Notes under the pieces: model-generated
Seen by the model: the letters and a program-made list of their open reading frames with translations, nothing else
Databases searched by the model: none
Told to the model about the DNA's origin: nothing
Program-made: the position numbers and the translations under genes
Origin: Paenibacillus polymyxa
GTDB lineage: Bacteria; Bacillota; Bacilli; Paenibacillales; Paenibacillaceae
Assembly (NCBI RefSeq): GCF_015710975.1
Contig: NZ_CP049783.1
Location: 3,076,001 to 3,140,000 of the forward strand
Length of the DNA stretch: 64,000 bases
Direction of reading: 5' to 3'
In this document: piece after piece, positions 45,460 through 53,589 of the stretch
How the letters are laid out: every line of letters starts with the position of its first letter
Position numbering within the stretch: position 1 is the first letter of the stretch

Positions 45460-46740
45460 ATGGATCAAAAGGATCAAGTCTTACTGGAGCGATTCGGCGA
45501 GCATCCGACACCCTTTTATTATTATGATGGGGACGCGCTGCATGCTCACGTCAGCTCGTTGCTGGCTCGGTTACATCCGGCCGTGCGTGTACATTACGCG
45601 CTCAAGGCTAATGGTAACGTAGCCTTGGCTGGGTTGCTACGCTCGTTAGGTTGCGGTGTGGAGATTGCCTCGGCTGGAGAAATGTTCGTCGCCATGGAGG
45701 CCGGGTATGCTGCGGAGGATGTGCTGTACGCTGGGCCGGGGAAAACAGTAGCCGAGCTGCGCGAGGCGATAGCCTGTGGGATCGGCTGCATCCATGTTGA
45801 ATCGGTGAGAGAGCTACGTCTACTGGAGGACATTGCTGCCCAAACAGGTGTGTTTGTCAGAGCTGCGGTTCGAATCAATCCCGATAATGACCTGTCGGGA
45901 GCAACGATTAAAATGGGCGGTGTTCCGCGCCCTTTTGGCGTCGATGAAGGGCAGCTGGATCACTTTTTTAAGGTGCTGGAAGATTGCCCGCACGTATATT
46001 TTCAAGGCATTCAAGTGTATACAGGTACGCAAATGCTGAAAGCGGATCAGATTTTAGCTTCATTTGCAAATACCTTGCAGTTGGCAGAACGGGTGCAGAA
46101 TCAGTATGGTGTGGCGATGCATACGGTCAATTTGGGCGGTGGGTTTGGTGTACCTTATTTTGCTCATGAACAGCCGCTCGATATGGATCATGTCATTGAC
46201 GGACTCAATGCACTCGCGGAACAGACTCGATCCAGTATGCCCGGGGTTAGGCTGATCATTGAAAGCGGCAGGTATTTGGTCGCTCAATCAGGCATGTATG
46301 TCTGCCGGGCGTTGTATACCAAGGAATCCAAGGGAGAGAAGTTTGTCGTGGCTGATGGCGGCATGAATCACTACGTCTCAGCTACCTTTCGGGGACGCCG
46401 CTTAAGGGACAATTACCCGGTGCGAATTATGCGCAGACAAGTGGGAGAAGAGGTTTCCACGGCGCTGGAGACGGTAAGCATTGTCGGTCCGCTTTGTACA
46501 CCCGAGGATTGTATTGTGAAAAAAGCGGAGCTGCCCCCGATTCGCGAAGGCGATTATATTGCTTTTCCGAACGCAGGAGCCTATGGATTAAGCTACAGCC
46601 CATTATATTTTTTGGGACATGCTACTCCAGCGGAACTGCTCGATTATCGCGGGGAAGTGCATGTCATTCGTGAACACGGTGATCGCACGGACCTGCTGCA
46701 CCATCAGCGTATGATTGCGTTGCCTGAGGATGTGATGTAA
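45460..46740 (+). CDS. Fold-type III PLP decarboxylase (DAP/ornithine decarboxylase family, BtrK-like)
   Basis: A 426-residue alanine-racemase-fold decarboxylase, ATG after AAAGGAGGG. PLP Lys49 is in VHYALKANGN; the phosphate loop is NLGGGFGVPYF; ESGRYLVAQSG and the dimer-interface Cys in VGPLCTPEDC follow, with GAYGLSYSP near the end. LysA acts on diaminopimelate, but the context with ACPs and ATP-grasp ligases recalls BtrK, which decarboxylates glutamyl-ACP. It is the last gene of the cluster, followed by a terminator. Confidence 0.85.
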   Translation: MDQKDQVLLERFGEHPTPFYYYDGDALHAHVSSLLARLHPAVRVHYALKANGNVALAGLLRSLGCGVEIASAGEMFVAMEAGYAAEDVLYAGPGKTVAELREAIACGIGCIHVESVRELRLLEDIAAQTGVFVRAAVRINPDNDLSGATIKMGGVPRPFGVDEGQLDHFFKVLEDCPHVYFQGIQVYTGTQMLKADQILASFANTLQLAERVQNQYGVAMHTVNLGGGFGVPYFAHEQPLDMDHVIDGLNALAEQTRSSMPGVRLIIESGRYLVAQSGMYVCRALYTKESKGEKFVVADGGMNHYVSATFRGRRLRDNYPVRIMRRQVGEEVSTALETVSIVGPLCTPEDCIVKKAELPPIREGDYIAFPNAGAYGLSYSPLYFLGHATPAELLDYRGEVHVIREHGDRTDLLHHQRMIALPEDVM

Positions 46741-46749
46741 GTATGTAAA

Positions 46750-46804
46750 AACGCCAAAGTCATAGGAGCCGATATCCATCGGACCTGTGATTTGGCGTTT
46801 TTTA
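46750..46804 (+). terminator. Rho-independent terminator of the twelve-gene cluster
   Basis: AACGCCAAA (46750-46758) pairs with TTTGGCGTT (46791-46799), with a second inner stem CCGAT/ATCGG, and is followed by a T run. Confidence 0.88.
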
Positions 46805-46828
46805 CATTTTCAGCATTGTAGTATTGAC

Positions 46829-48658
46829 TTAACGTGATTGGGAGCTGCGTATTTCCTGACGGACAAGCTGCCATACCATAAAGATCAGCACAAGGGCTTG
46901 TGGGACAAATGTTTCCCAAGTTGGATACATTCCCAACCAGCTAATAGAAGGAAGCGAGGACGCAGTGTGTCCCGGCAGCTTGCCTGCCACCTGAAGGGAA
47001 TGAATACTTTCGCCCAGAAATCGGAATACGAGATAGTAGATCAGTATAGTGGCGGTCAGGAAAAAGGCGCGAATTGGCAACCTTACACTGAACTTGATGA
47101 TCGCTAAAGCAAGGACGACCAGTATAACCGTTGCCGAGCCAATACCGATCAGCAATTGCGAGGTTTCAATGGCCGGAGCCATACCGATATAAAAAATAGC
47201 TGTCTCGGCCCCTTCACGTAGAATCGCGAGCGCAGAAACCGCAAAGAGCGACCATAGGCTGCCCCGTGCTAGCGCATTGCCCACGCTGTTTTCCACAAAG
47301 CGGTTCCACGCAGCAGCATTGGATTTGCTATGCAGCCAGTTACCGACCGTTAGCATCAGCACAACAGCCACCAGCCCGGTGACACCTTCCAACAGCTCAC
47401 GCATGCTGCCCGATGCAGCAGCTGCCACCAGCGAGGTGAACAGCACCGCCAGTATTCCGCTTAGCACCAGTCCTGTACCAGCTCCTGCCCATATCCATCG
47501 TCCAGCCACGGCTTCGCCGCTTTTCTTGACATACGCGAGCAGAGCTGCGAGCACGAGAATGGCCTCCAGACCCTCGCGCAGCAAAATCAGTGCGGCGTCC
47601 CATGCAGTATAAGAACGTTCCTCGGTCAACGGACGGAGCCTGTCCAGCATCTGATCAAGAGTCTGCAAGGCTTTATCCGTATTCGGTGGGGAAGACAGCA
47701 GATATCCAGAAGTCTCGGTCATTTGATTTTCAATCGCAGTGTAAGACGCCGGATCGGAAATTTGTACATGTCCTTCGACAGAAGGCCATATAGCGATAAA
47801 CTGACCTACCTTGTCTGCGGCCTGCTCTGGCTGATTAGCTACAACATCTTGGCGTGCGGATTCGAGCAGGGTGACTGCATCGCCGAGGGAAGCTGTTGAA
47901 CCATTCGCTGCTCCGGCAGCGGCATTGCCTGCATCTGCCCCTTGATCTGTGTTCACAAGTTTGCCCTGACTATAATCAGACAGCAGCGTCGTTAACTCCT
48001 GCATTTCCTTGAGAGCCTGTGCTTGACGTATGGGCTCTGCTTGCATAGAGATGCGAATGAGGCTGATTTTCGTTTCAAGTGAACTGTATACCGAAAAATG
48101 ATCCAGACGAATCGGTGTCTCTACCTGATACCAGGCTTTAACGATTCGGTCGTAATCCACCCGCGCAGCAGCCCAATCGCCTTTTTGCATGGCAGCCAGA
48201 CTGCCCTTCGCCATAGGAAGCAGTTTTTCCGCTGCTTTAGCTCCGGCGGGAGCCGGTTGATCTCCTTCGGCAGCAGTCACGAACTCATTGACCGAGCGCG
48301 CCAGCACGGATAACGCAGCTTTCGCTGAATCCCCGCCGCCACGGGCAAGCGCCTCTTCCGCATCGGTCAGAGCTTGATCTACAGCCGCGATGTGAGCTGA
48401 ATCCCCGCCATTTGCTTTGGCGGCTTCCCATAAACCACGGAATTCCTTTAGGTCCTTGGAGGCTTCCGTCCATTGGTCTTGTCCCGCCTCCACCAGTGCT
48501 CCGCCGACCACTGGCATCAGCTGATCATTAGATTCAGCTTTAGCATTTGATTGTGCGAAAGCAGCGGACCTGGAGCCGGATATGAAGGGAGTTACTGTCA
48601 GCAGCAGAGCCGCCACCAGCACAAACACCCACCCCAAGCTTTTATTGCGCCGATTCAT
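46829..48658 (-). CDS. efeU: FTR1/EfeU iron permease with extracytoplasmic N-terminal domain
   Basis: A 609-residue protein with a signal-like N-terminus, about 320 outside residues of helical Ala-rich sequence and a seven-span FTR1 domain. The two iron-transport motifs are LLREGLEAILVLAAL and LREGAETAIFYIG. The long N-terminal part resembles Gram-positive EfeU/YwbL-type fusions. It is the third gene of efeO-efeB-efeU and moves ferric or ferrous iron inward. Confidence 0.9.
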   Translation of the reverse strand: MNRRNKSLGWVFVLVAALLLTVTPFISGSRSAAFAQSNAKAESNDQLMPVVGGALVEAGQDQWTEASKDLKEFRGLWEAAKANGGDSAHIAAVDQALTDAEEALARGGGDSAKAALSVLARSVNEFVTAAEGDQPAPAGAKAAEKLLPMAKGSLAAMQKGDWAAARVDYDRIVKAWYQVETPIRLDHFSVYSSLETKISLIRISMQAEPIRQAQALKEMQELTTLLSDYSQGKLVNTDQGADAGNAAAGAANGSTASLGDAVTLLESARQDVVANQPEQAADKVGQFIAIWPSVEGHVQISDPASYTAIENQMTETSGYLLSSPPNTDKALQTLDQMLDRLRPLTEERSYTAWDAALILLREGLEAILVLAALLAYVKKSGEAVAGRWIWAGAGTGLVLSGILAVLFTSLVAAAASGSMRELLEGVTGLVAVVLMLTVGNWLHSKSNAAAWNRFVENSVGNALARGSLWSLFAVSALAILREGAETAIFYIGMAPAIETSQLLIGIGSATVILVVLALAIIKFSVRLPIRAFFLTATILIYYLVFRFLGESIHSLQVAGKLPGHTASSLPSISWLGMYPTWETFVPQALVLIFMVWQLVRQEIRSSQSR

Positions 48659-48682
48659 ATAAATCCCCTTCCTTGCCTGCTG

Positions 48683-50047
48683 CTAAAATAACGTATCCCC
48701 GATGTAGCCGCCTTGCGACACACCTGGGAAGCAGGCGAACACCGCGCTGCCTTTGTGTACAATGTATTCGTTCAGCTTGTCATTACGTGCAAGCTTCTCC
48801 TGAATGTGAACGAACTGCTTGAACAGATCACGCTGGTAGCTGATGAACAGCAGTCCGGCATCGAGCTGTCCTGTTTGTTTGTCTAATCCGCTTGAATAGG
48901 AATAAGATCTCCGCAAAATATTAATGCTCCCGTTCCCATGAGCCAATGCCACATGAGAGGTAGGGGGCGTAAGCGGCTTGCCTTCAGGGCTTGTAGCCGC
49001 CAGATCCAGCTTGTCAAACTCTTTGCTTTTGCCCAGTGGGGCACCGCTGCTGCGATGGCGTCCAAAGGTATCCTCCTGGTCACCTAATGTTGAACGATCC
49101 CACACCTCTACTCGCATACGAATACGGCGTACAGCCATATAGCTGCCGTCGCCCATCCATGCTGGTCCGTCATTGGTCTGTGTCCACACCAGCCGATTCA
49201 TCTCGTCTGCCTTGGACGTGTCCGGGTTTCCCGTGCCATCTTTGAAGCCGAGCAAATTGCGCGGTGTGCTGCCCGCAGGATCAGCTTGTGCCGTCCGCTG
49301 GAAACCTTCCTGCGTCCAACGGAGTACCGCCGTTCCTCTGGCGATACGCGCCAAATTACGCAGGGCATGGAAAGCTACCTGCAAGTCATTGGCACATACC
49401 TGCACTCCGATATCACCGCCGCACCATTGCTCATCCAGGGCGTCTCCCTGAAAACGAGGCAACTCACGGAACCCGGCAGGCTTGAGCCCTGCCAGGCCAT
49501 ACCGTCCATCAAAAAAGGAGGGGCCCACCCCAAAAGTGATCGTCGTCCGGGACGGAGATAATCCCGCTGCCTCGCCCGTATCGGAAGGAGGGAGGTTGAT
49601 ATTTTCATTATCGGTGCCAAGCAGCACACCAGAAGTCATTGTAGCACTTGCTTCCGTCCAGGCCTTGAAGAGATTCCGCACCTGTTCCTTGTCGGGGGTT
49701 GTTAGATCGAAAGCGGCGAAACAGATAAAATCTTGTGCCGGAGTTACAATTCCCGCCTGATGTTTGCCGTAAAAAGGAACTACATCTTTGGTATCTGCCT
49801 CCGTCAACATGCTTTCGAGGCGTTGACTGGCTGACAGCACAGCGCCCACGCCACCGCCGCCAAGCAGTAGACCTAATCCGCCTACCCCGGCCAGCTTCAA
49901 TAGATCACGGCGTGATACGGATTTACCTTTTCCTGATCGCTCATCATCCGCTGGCTGAGCATCCTTTTCTGTCAGATCAGACTGTTCATTACGGGATTCC
50001 GCATACTGCGACTTTTCTTGTCCTTTTTGCCGCTTAAAGCCTTTCAT
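48683..50047 (-). CDS. efeB: Dyp-type peroxidase EfeB, Tat substrate
   Basis: A 454-residue haem peroxidase with a twin-arginine signal SRRDLLKLAG followed by a Gly/Leu core. Dyp features include LLGFKDGTGNPD (the GXXDG motif with the distal Asp) and EDTFGRHRSSGAPLG; the proximal haem His should lie in SHVALAHGN. It is exported folded and acts outside the membrane in iron uptake. It lies between efeO and efeU with short gaps. Confidence 0.93.
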   Translation of the reverse strand: MKGFKRQKGQEKSQYAESRNEQSDLTEKDAQPADDERSGKGKSVSRRDLLKLAGVGGLGLLLGGGGVGAVLSASQRLESMLTEADTKDVVPFYGKHQAGIVTPAQDFICFAAFDLTTPDKEQVRNLFKAWTEASATMTSGVLLGTDNENINLPPSDTGEAAGLSPSRTTITFGVGPSFFDGRYGLAGLKPAGFRELPRFQGDALDEQWCGGDIGVQVCANDLQVAFHALRNLARIARGTAVLRWTQEGFQRTAQADPAGSTPRNLLGFKDGTGNPDTSKADEMNRLVWTQTNDGPAWMGDGSYMAVRRIRMRVEVWDRSTLGDQEDTFGRHRSSGAPLGKSKEFDKLDLAATSPEGKPLTPPTSHVALAHGNGSINILRRSYSYSSGLDKQTGQLDAGLLFISYQRDLFKQFVHIQEKLARNDKLNEYIVHKGSAVFACFPGVSQGGYIGDTLF

Positions 50048-50051
50048 ATCA

Positions 50052-50930
50052 TTACACTCCTAACAATTTCCCCATTTGGGACAACGGTTCTGCCAAAGCA
50101 TCAAGGTTCTGGCTTAGCTTTTTAATTTCTTCCGGTTTCAGTTTGGTATACGATACATAGCCTTCGCCGTCTTTGAAAGGAGCCAGCTCCTGCTGTAAGG
50201 CTGTAAAGCGCTCACCAATTTGTTTTTCCAACGCCGCGTCTTTTTGGTTCAGATCTGTTTTCAAAATGTCATAAATCTTTTGAGCACCTTCTACATTGGC
50301 CGCAAAGTCGTACAAGTCTGTGTGAGAATAACGCTCTTCTTCACCCGTTACCTTCGAGGTAGATACTTCATTCAGCAACTCGACTGCACCTGTTACCATC
50401 AAGCTGGCATCAATGTTAACTGTTTCTACTTTGGCACGCAGCAGTTTGGCATCACTCAGCAGGCGGTCGGAAAACTCGTCCAATCCTTTGGTGGTGTTTT
50501 CTTCCCATAATGTTTTCTCAATACGGTGAAATCCGCGCCAATCCGCTGCATCCACATCACCGTCACGAGCGTCAATATTCGGGTCCAGATCGCCTAGTGC
50601 TTCCGCAATCGGTTCAATTCGTTCATAGTACATACGCGCTGGAGCATACAAAGCCTTGGCTTTATCCAGCTCGCCAGCTTTGACTGCGTTCGTGAATTCT
50701 TCCGTCTTTTTTACAAACGTATCACATTGCTCGGTTGCATAGGTACGGTAAGCCGCAACCGCTTGATCAAAATTGGGAGCAGTCGCCGCAGGAGTCGTGG
50801 TCTGTGTTGTTGCTCCTGTATCTTTGGATGTTGCAGCGGGCTGCTGATCCGCAGTTCCGGCTTGTCCGCAACCTGCAAACAGAATAGAAGAGACTAGCAC
50901 TCCGGCCGGTACGGCATAACGTAGTTTCAT
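50052..50930 (-). CDS. efeO: EfeO iron-binding lipoprotein (imelysin-like M75)
   Basis: ATG 50930 is preferred; AAAGGGTG lies ten bases upstream, and TTG 50936 is an alternative. The 292-residue protein has lipobox LFAGC, a Thr/Ala-rich linker and the imelysin domain with YERIEPIAEALGDLD and GFHRIEKTLW, the HxxE metal motif. It lacks a cupredoxin domain, as usual in Firmicutes. It is the first gene of the operon under a Fur box. Confidence 0.92.
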   Translation of the reverse strand: MKLRYAVPAGVLVSSILFAGCGQAGTADQQPAATSKDTGATTQTTTPAATAPNFDQAVAAYRTYATEQCDTFVKKTEEFTNAVKAGELDKAKALYAPARMYYERIEPIAEALGDLDPNIDARDGDVDAADWRGFHRIEKTLWEENTTKGLDEFSDRLLSDAKLLRAKVETVNIDASLMVTGAVELLNEVSTSKVTGEEERYSHTDLYDFAANVEGAQKIYDILKTDLNQKDAALEKQIGERFTALQQELAPFKDGEGYVSYTKLKPEEIKKLSQNLDALAEPLSQMGKLLGV

Positions 50931-51009
50931 AATCAATGAACACCCTTTCTGGCCAAACTGGCCTTGAACCATAGTCTGTAGCGCGATCTCTATAACGAAT
51001 TATCATTTT

Positions 51010-51024
51010 TGATAATGATTATCA
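51010..51024. promoter_or_regulatory. Fur box of the efeOBU operon
   Basis: TGATAATGATTATCA is an exact 7-1-7 Fur consensus; a second partly overlapping TATCA/TGATA pair extends it to the left. It lies about 15 bases downstream of the -10 element. Confidence 0.9.
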
Positions 51025-51039
51025 GTCGCATTTTTTCTT

Positions 51040-51068
51040 ATCATAAGGCTGGCCTATATGCCTGTCAA
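51040..51068 (-). promoter_or_regulatory. Promoter of efeOBU
   Basis: On the reverse strand TTGACA (51063-51068) and TATGAT (51040-51045) are 17 bases apart. The Fur box covers the early transcribed region. Confidence 0.8.
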
Positions 51069-51148
51069 TACATATTTTAGACACAAAGTTCAACTCGTCA
51101 TTAAAGCTACAAGTAAGGTGCCTATGCCCATTTTTATCCGCACATTGA

Positions 51149-51176
51149 ACCATACCTGAGCACATGACATAAAATG
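51149..51176 (+). promoter_or_regulatory. Candidate sigma-K promoter of gerE
   Basis: ACC at 51149-51151 and CATAAAATG at 51168-51176 are 16 bases apart, matching the sigma-K pattern AC-N16-CATANNNTA with one mismatch. gerE of B. subtilis is known to be sigma-K-dependent. Confidence 0.6.
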
Positions 51177-51236
51177 TGTTGACTGTATCCCTTAACCTTG
51201 TTACACCACACAAAACCCGAGCAAGGAGGGGTGAAA

Positions 51237-51464
51237 TTGACGAAGGGTAACGACCAGAAAAACAAGTTTTTGTTAACTCACCGTGAACGTGAAGTATTTG
51301 AACTGCTCGTGCAGGACAAAACAACGCGTGACATCGCCGGACAACTATTTATTAGTGAGAAGACGGTGCGTAACCATATTTCCAACGTAATGCAGAAACT
51401 GAACGTAAAAGGTCGTTCACAGGCGGTCGTAGAATTAATCAGGCTTGGCGAATTAAAAATCTGA
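51237..51464 (+). CDS. gerE: Spore coat regulator GerE
   Basis: TTG 51237 follows AAGGAGGGGTG. The 75-residue LuxR-type helix-turn-helix protein has LLTHREREVFELLVQDKTTR and FISEKTVRNHISNVMQKLNV, nearly the same as B. subtilis GerE, and the usual length. It works in the mother cell late in sporulation, activating or repressing coat genes with sigma-K. It is monocistronic. Confidence 0.95.
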   Translation: MTKGNDQKNKFLLTHREREVFELLVQDKTTRDIAGQLFISEKTVRNHISNVMQKLNVKGRSQAVVELIRLGELKI

Positions 51465-51835
51465 CCTCTCGTTCCTTGCGGGGTACAAAGTCTTCTCGAT
51501 GATCCTTCAACAATGAAGGGTGGTCGGGAAGGCTTTTGTTTTGATCATGCTGAGGATATGATGAAAAAAACGATTAAACCGCTGAAATATGTGGGAATTT
51601 GTGTATAAGTGGTGTACTATATAGATAAGGAAGAAAATACCATGCGTTTTCCAATAAGTTATATGAATAATTGAGGTGGAAGCTGTACCACAAAGTTGTA
51701 TTTAGATAGAAATGCATCTGGTGATAGTCTAAGAATGAAATACAAATTAGCATGACGACAGGATGGAAGTTGAATCGGGTTTTTGCTTAGGACTACCTGT
51801 GGTATATTCTTGATCGGAGGTGAACGATAAGACAT
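51465..51835. other. 371-base intergenic region after gerE
   Basis: Apart from the terminator near its left end no gene is visible; only very short frames without ribosome sites occur. A TATATT near 51803 may belong to the promoter of the next gene, but no convincing -35 is seen. Confidence 0.5.
51487..51541 (+). terminator. Rho-independent terminator of gerE
   Basis: A long imperfect stem (AAAGTCTTCTCGAT... with ...TCGGGAAGGCTTT) closed by CCTTC/GAAGG around AACAAT is followed by TTTTGTTTT. Confidence 0.75.
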
Positions 51836-52318
51836 ATGACACCCAACCAACACTCAATGACTTACACGCTGAACAGCGGTATAAAGGGAACAGTCGACCT
51901 ATCCAGTAAACAGGTGCAGGAATGGATTAAAGCATATCGAATTGGCAGTAAATTTGTAACAGTTGTGGGCAAACAATATTTTGGTTTAAACCCTGAGTTG
52001 GTAGCAGATTTCAAGGTACATAATGAATACTCGGAGCAGAGAGAACACATATCCATGATACAGCCTGTAATGGAACGTAAAGCTGTAGATCTGGACCCAC
52101 TGGTAGAAGCGTATAGTCAGTATAAAACATTAATTCAGGTAGAATGTAAATGTGGTGCTTCCTACATAGAAGAATCACCTCATAAGAGAACCAAGTGGTC
52201 ATGCAAGGAATGCAACAATATTGTGTTCCTGGATCGTAAAAAGGGCATGGTGGATACGAATACAGGCAAGGCCTGGTACATGACCAACAAATACTATGTA
52301 GAAAGACAAAGCAACTGA
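51836..52318 (+). CDS. Hypothetical zinc-ribbon protein, copy 1
   Basis: The 160-residue protein has MTYTLNSGIKGTVDLSSKQVQEW, then a C-terminal zinc-ribbon CKCGASY ... WSCKECNNIVF, and ends TGKAWYMTNKYYVERQ. ATG 51836 is 14 bases after GGAGGTG, which is long; the start is uncertain. The next gene is a paralogue. A terminator overlaps the stop codon. I do not recognise the family. Confidence 0.75.
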   Translation: MTPNQHSMTYTLNSGIKGTVDLSSKQVQEWIKAYRIGSKFVTVVGKQYFGLNPELVADFKVHNEYSEQREHISMIQPVMERKAVDLDPLVEAYSQYKTLIQVECKCGASYIEESPHKRTKWSCKECNNIVFLDRKKGMVDTNTGKAWYMTNKYYVERQSN

Positions 52319-52339
52319 CAGATTGTCAGTTGCTTTTCT
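52308..52339 (+). terminator. Terminator overlapping the stop codon of copy 1
   Basis: AAAGCAACTGACA and TGTCAGTTGCTTT form a perfect 13-base-pair stem with a GAT loop and T run. The TGA stop is inside the left arm. Confidence 0.88.
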
Positions 52340-52484
52340 AACAGACTCGCACGCGTCTTTATATGCTTTTCACCATATATTAAATCCATACTTGGAAATG
52401 CTACTATATCTTTTGCCAAATAATAAAATTGATGTTTTGTACGCTTTGTAGTACATTATCAAGTGTATTATAAGGAGGCTTCTC

Positions 52485-52976
52485 ATGTACGGACATAGAC
52501 AAGATGATACTTTATACATCATGACTTACACATTAAATAGTGGTATCAAGGGCACGGTGCCTTTGTCTAATCAACAGATACAGGAATGGCTTGAGTGTTA
52601 CAGAATCGGCAAGAAATTTGTAACCGAGATTGGCAAAGAGTACTTTGGACTGCATGCGGAACTGGTGGCTGACTTTAAAGTGCACAATCAGTATTCAAGC
52701 TATCAGGAGGTCATTATCCCGATTCAACAGCCGGATACTGGCTTAAGAGAGCTGTCTCAAGCTTACAAATCAACAGAAACCTTAATTAAAGTAGATTGCA
52801 AATGTGGTACATCGTATGTAACAGAATCCCCCTTCAAGCGGACCAAGTGGTACTGCACCAAATGCCGGGAGATTGTTTTTCTCGACAACAAAAAGGGAAT
52901 GGTTGATACTTCTAGAGGCAAGGCTCATTATATGACCAATAAGTATTTTGTGGAACGGGAAACAACTGGCGTATAA
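52485..52976 (+). CDS. Hypothetical zinc-ribbon protein, copy 2
   Basis: A 163-residue paralogue of the upstream gene starting at ATG 52485 behind AGGAGG. It shares MTYTLNSGIKGTVPLSNQQIQEW, EYFGLHAELVADFKVHN and the zinc-ribbon CKCGTSY ... WYCTKCREIVF. Each copy has its own ribosome site and terminator, so they can be expressed separately. The conserved N-terminal part may bind a ligand; the function is unknown. Confidence 0.8.
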   Translation: MYGHRQDDTLYIMTYTLNSGIKGTVPLSNQQIQEWLECYRIGKKFVTEIGKEYFGLHAELVADFKVHNQYSSYQEVIIPIQQPDTGLRELSQAYKSTETLIKVDCKCGTSYVTESPFKRTKWYCTKCREIVFLDNKKGMVDTSRGKAHYMTNKYFVERETTGV

Positions 52977-52991
52977 GCCGGTTGTTTTTTT
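52961..52991 (+). terminator. Terminator of copy 2
   Basis: AACAACTGGC and GCCGGTTGTT pair (one G-T), with a GTATAA loop and seven T. As in copy 1, the stop codon lies within the hairpin. Confidence 0.85.
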
Positions 52992-53084
52992 GTTCATAAG
53001 GTTTGTATACGTTCTGATTTTTTAAAACCGATTGCGCTACAGTGAAAAAGGGGAAAGATAAACCTTAAAATAAACGATAGTCAG

Positions 53085-53519
53085 GTGGTGAACGTCATCC
53101 GGGAAAATCGTACGAATGGTGCAAGAAACCGCATCAGCACGAACAATGTGTACATAAACGAAACGCTTCATTTGGAACAAATCATAAGTGACCTGCGTGT
53201 GATGGGCTATGTTGCCTTTCATCATCAGCCGCAAATTGCAGGTGAGCCTTATGAGCTGGATGAGTTAAAAAAGCAATTACTGTTGTTTTTTCAACAGCAC
53301 CATGTATTGTGGATTGAGCTTGATCCGCTAACGCAATATGTGGTGGTGAATAACATGGGGAAGGCCACCGTGCTGAAACTCATTGGCCGGAAAATAAATC
53401 CGCTACGTGATCGGAGAGCGAACGCTGCTTTGGCGGGGCAGCCACTGCATGAGTTGGATCGGGAGATAGAACGACTAAATCGGCTGGTTCACCTGTTGCG
53501 CTACACTCGTTTTCCTTAA
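53085..53519 (+). CDS. Hypothetical protein, 144 aa
   Basis: The 144-residue protein begins at GTG 53085 without an evident ribosome site, so the start is tentative. Its sequence mixes helices and strands (LEQIISDLRVMGYVAFHH, VLWIELDPLTQYVVVNNMG) and ends in a basic, Arg-rich helix REIERLNRLVHLLRY. There is no signal or membrane segment. The family is not recognised. Confidence 0.6.
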   Translation: MVNVIRENRTNGARNRISTNNVYINETLHLEQIISDLRVMGYVAFHHQPQIAGEPYELDELKKQLLLFFQQHHVLWIELDPLTQYVVVNNMGKATVLKLIGRKINPLRDRRANAALAGQPLHELDREIERLNRLVHLLRYTRFP

Positions 53520-53534
53520 GCGACGGCATTAACG

Positions 53535-53583
53535 AAAAAAAGCATTCACGAGCATGCGTAATCACATGCTGTGAATGCTTTTT
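53535..53583. terminator. Bidirectional terminator
   Basis: AAAAGCATTCAC and GTGAATGCTTTT with inner AGCATG/CATGCT form a long stem flanked by A and T runs, between convergent genes. Confidence 0.88.
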
Positions 53584-53589
53584 GGTATG

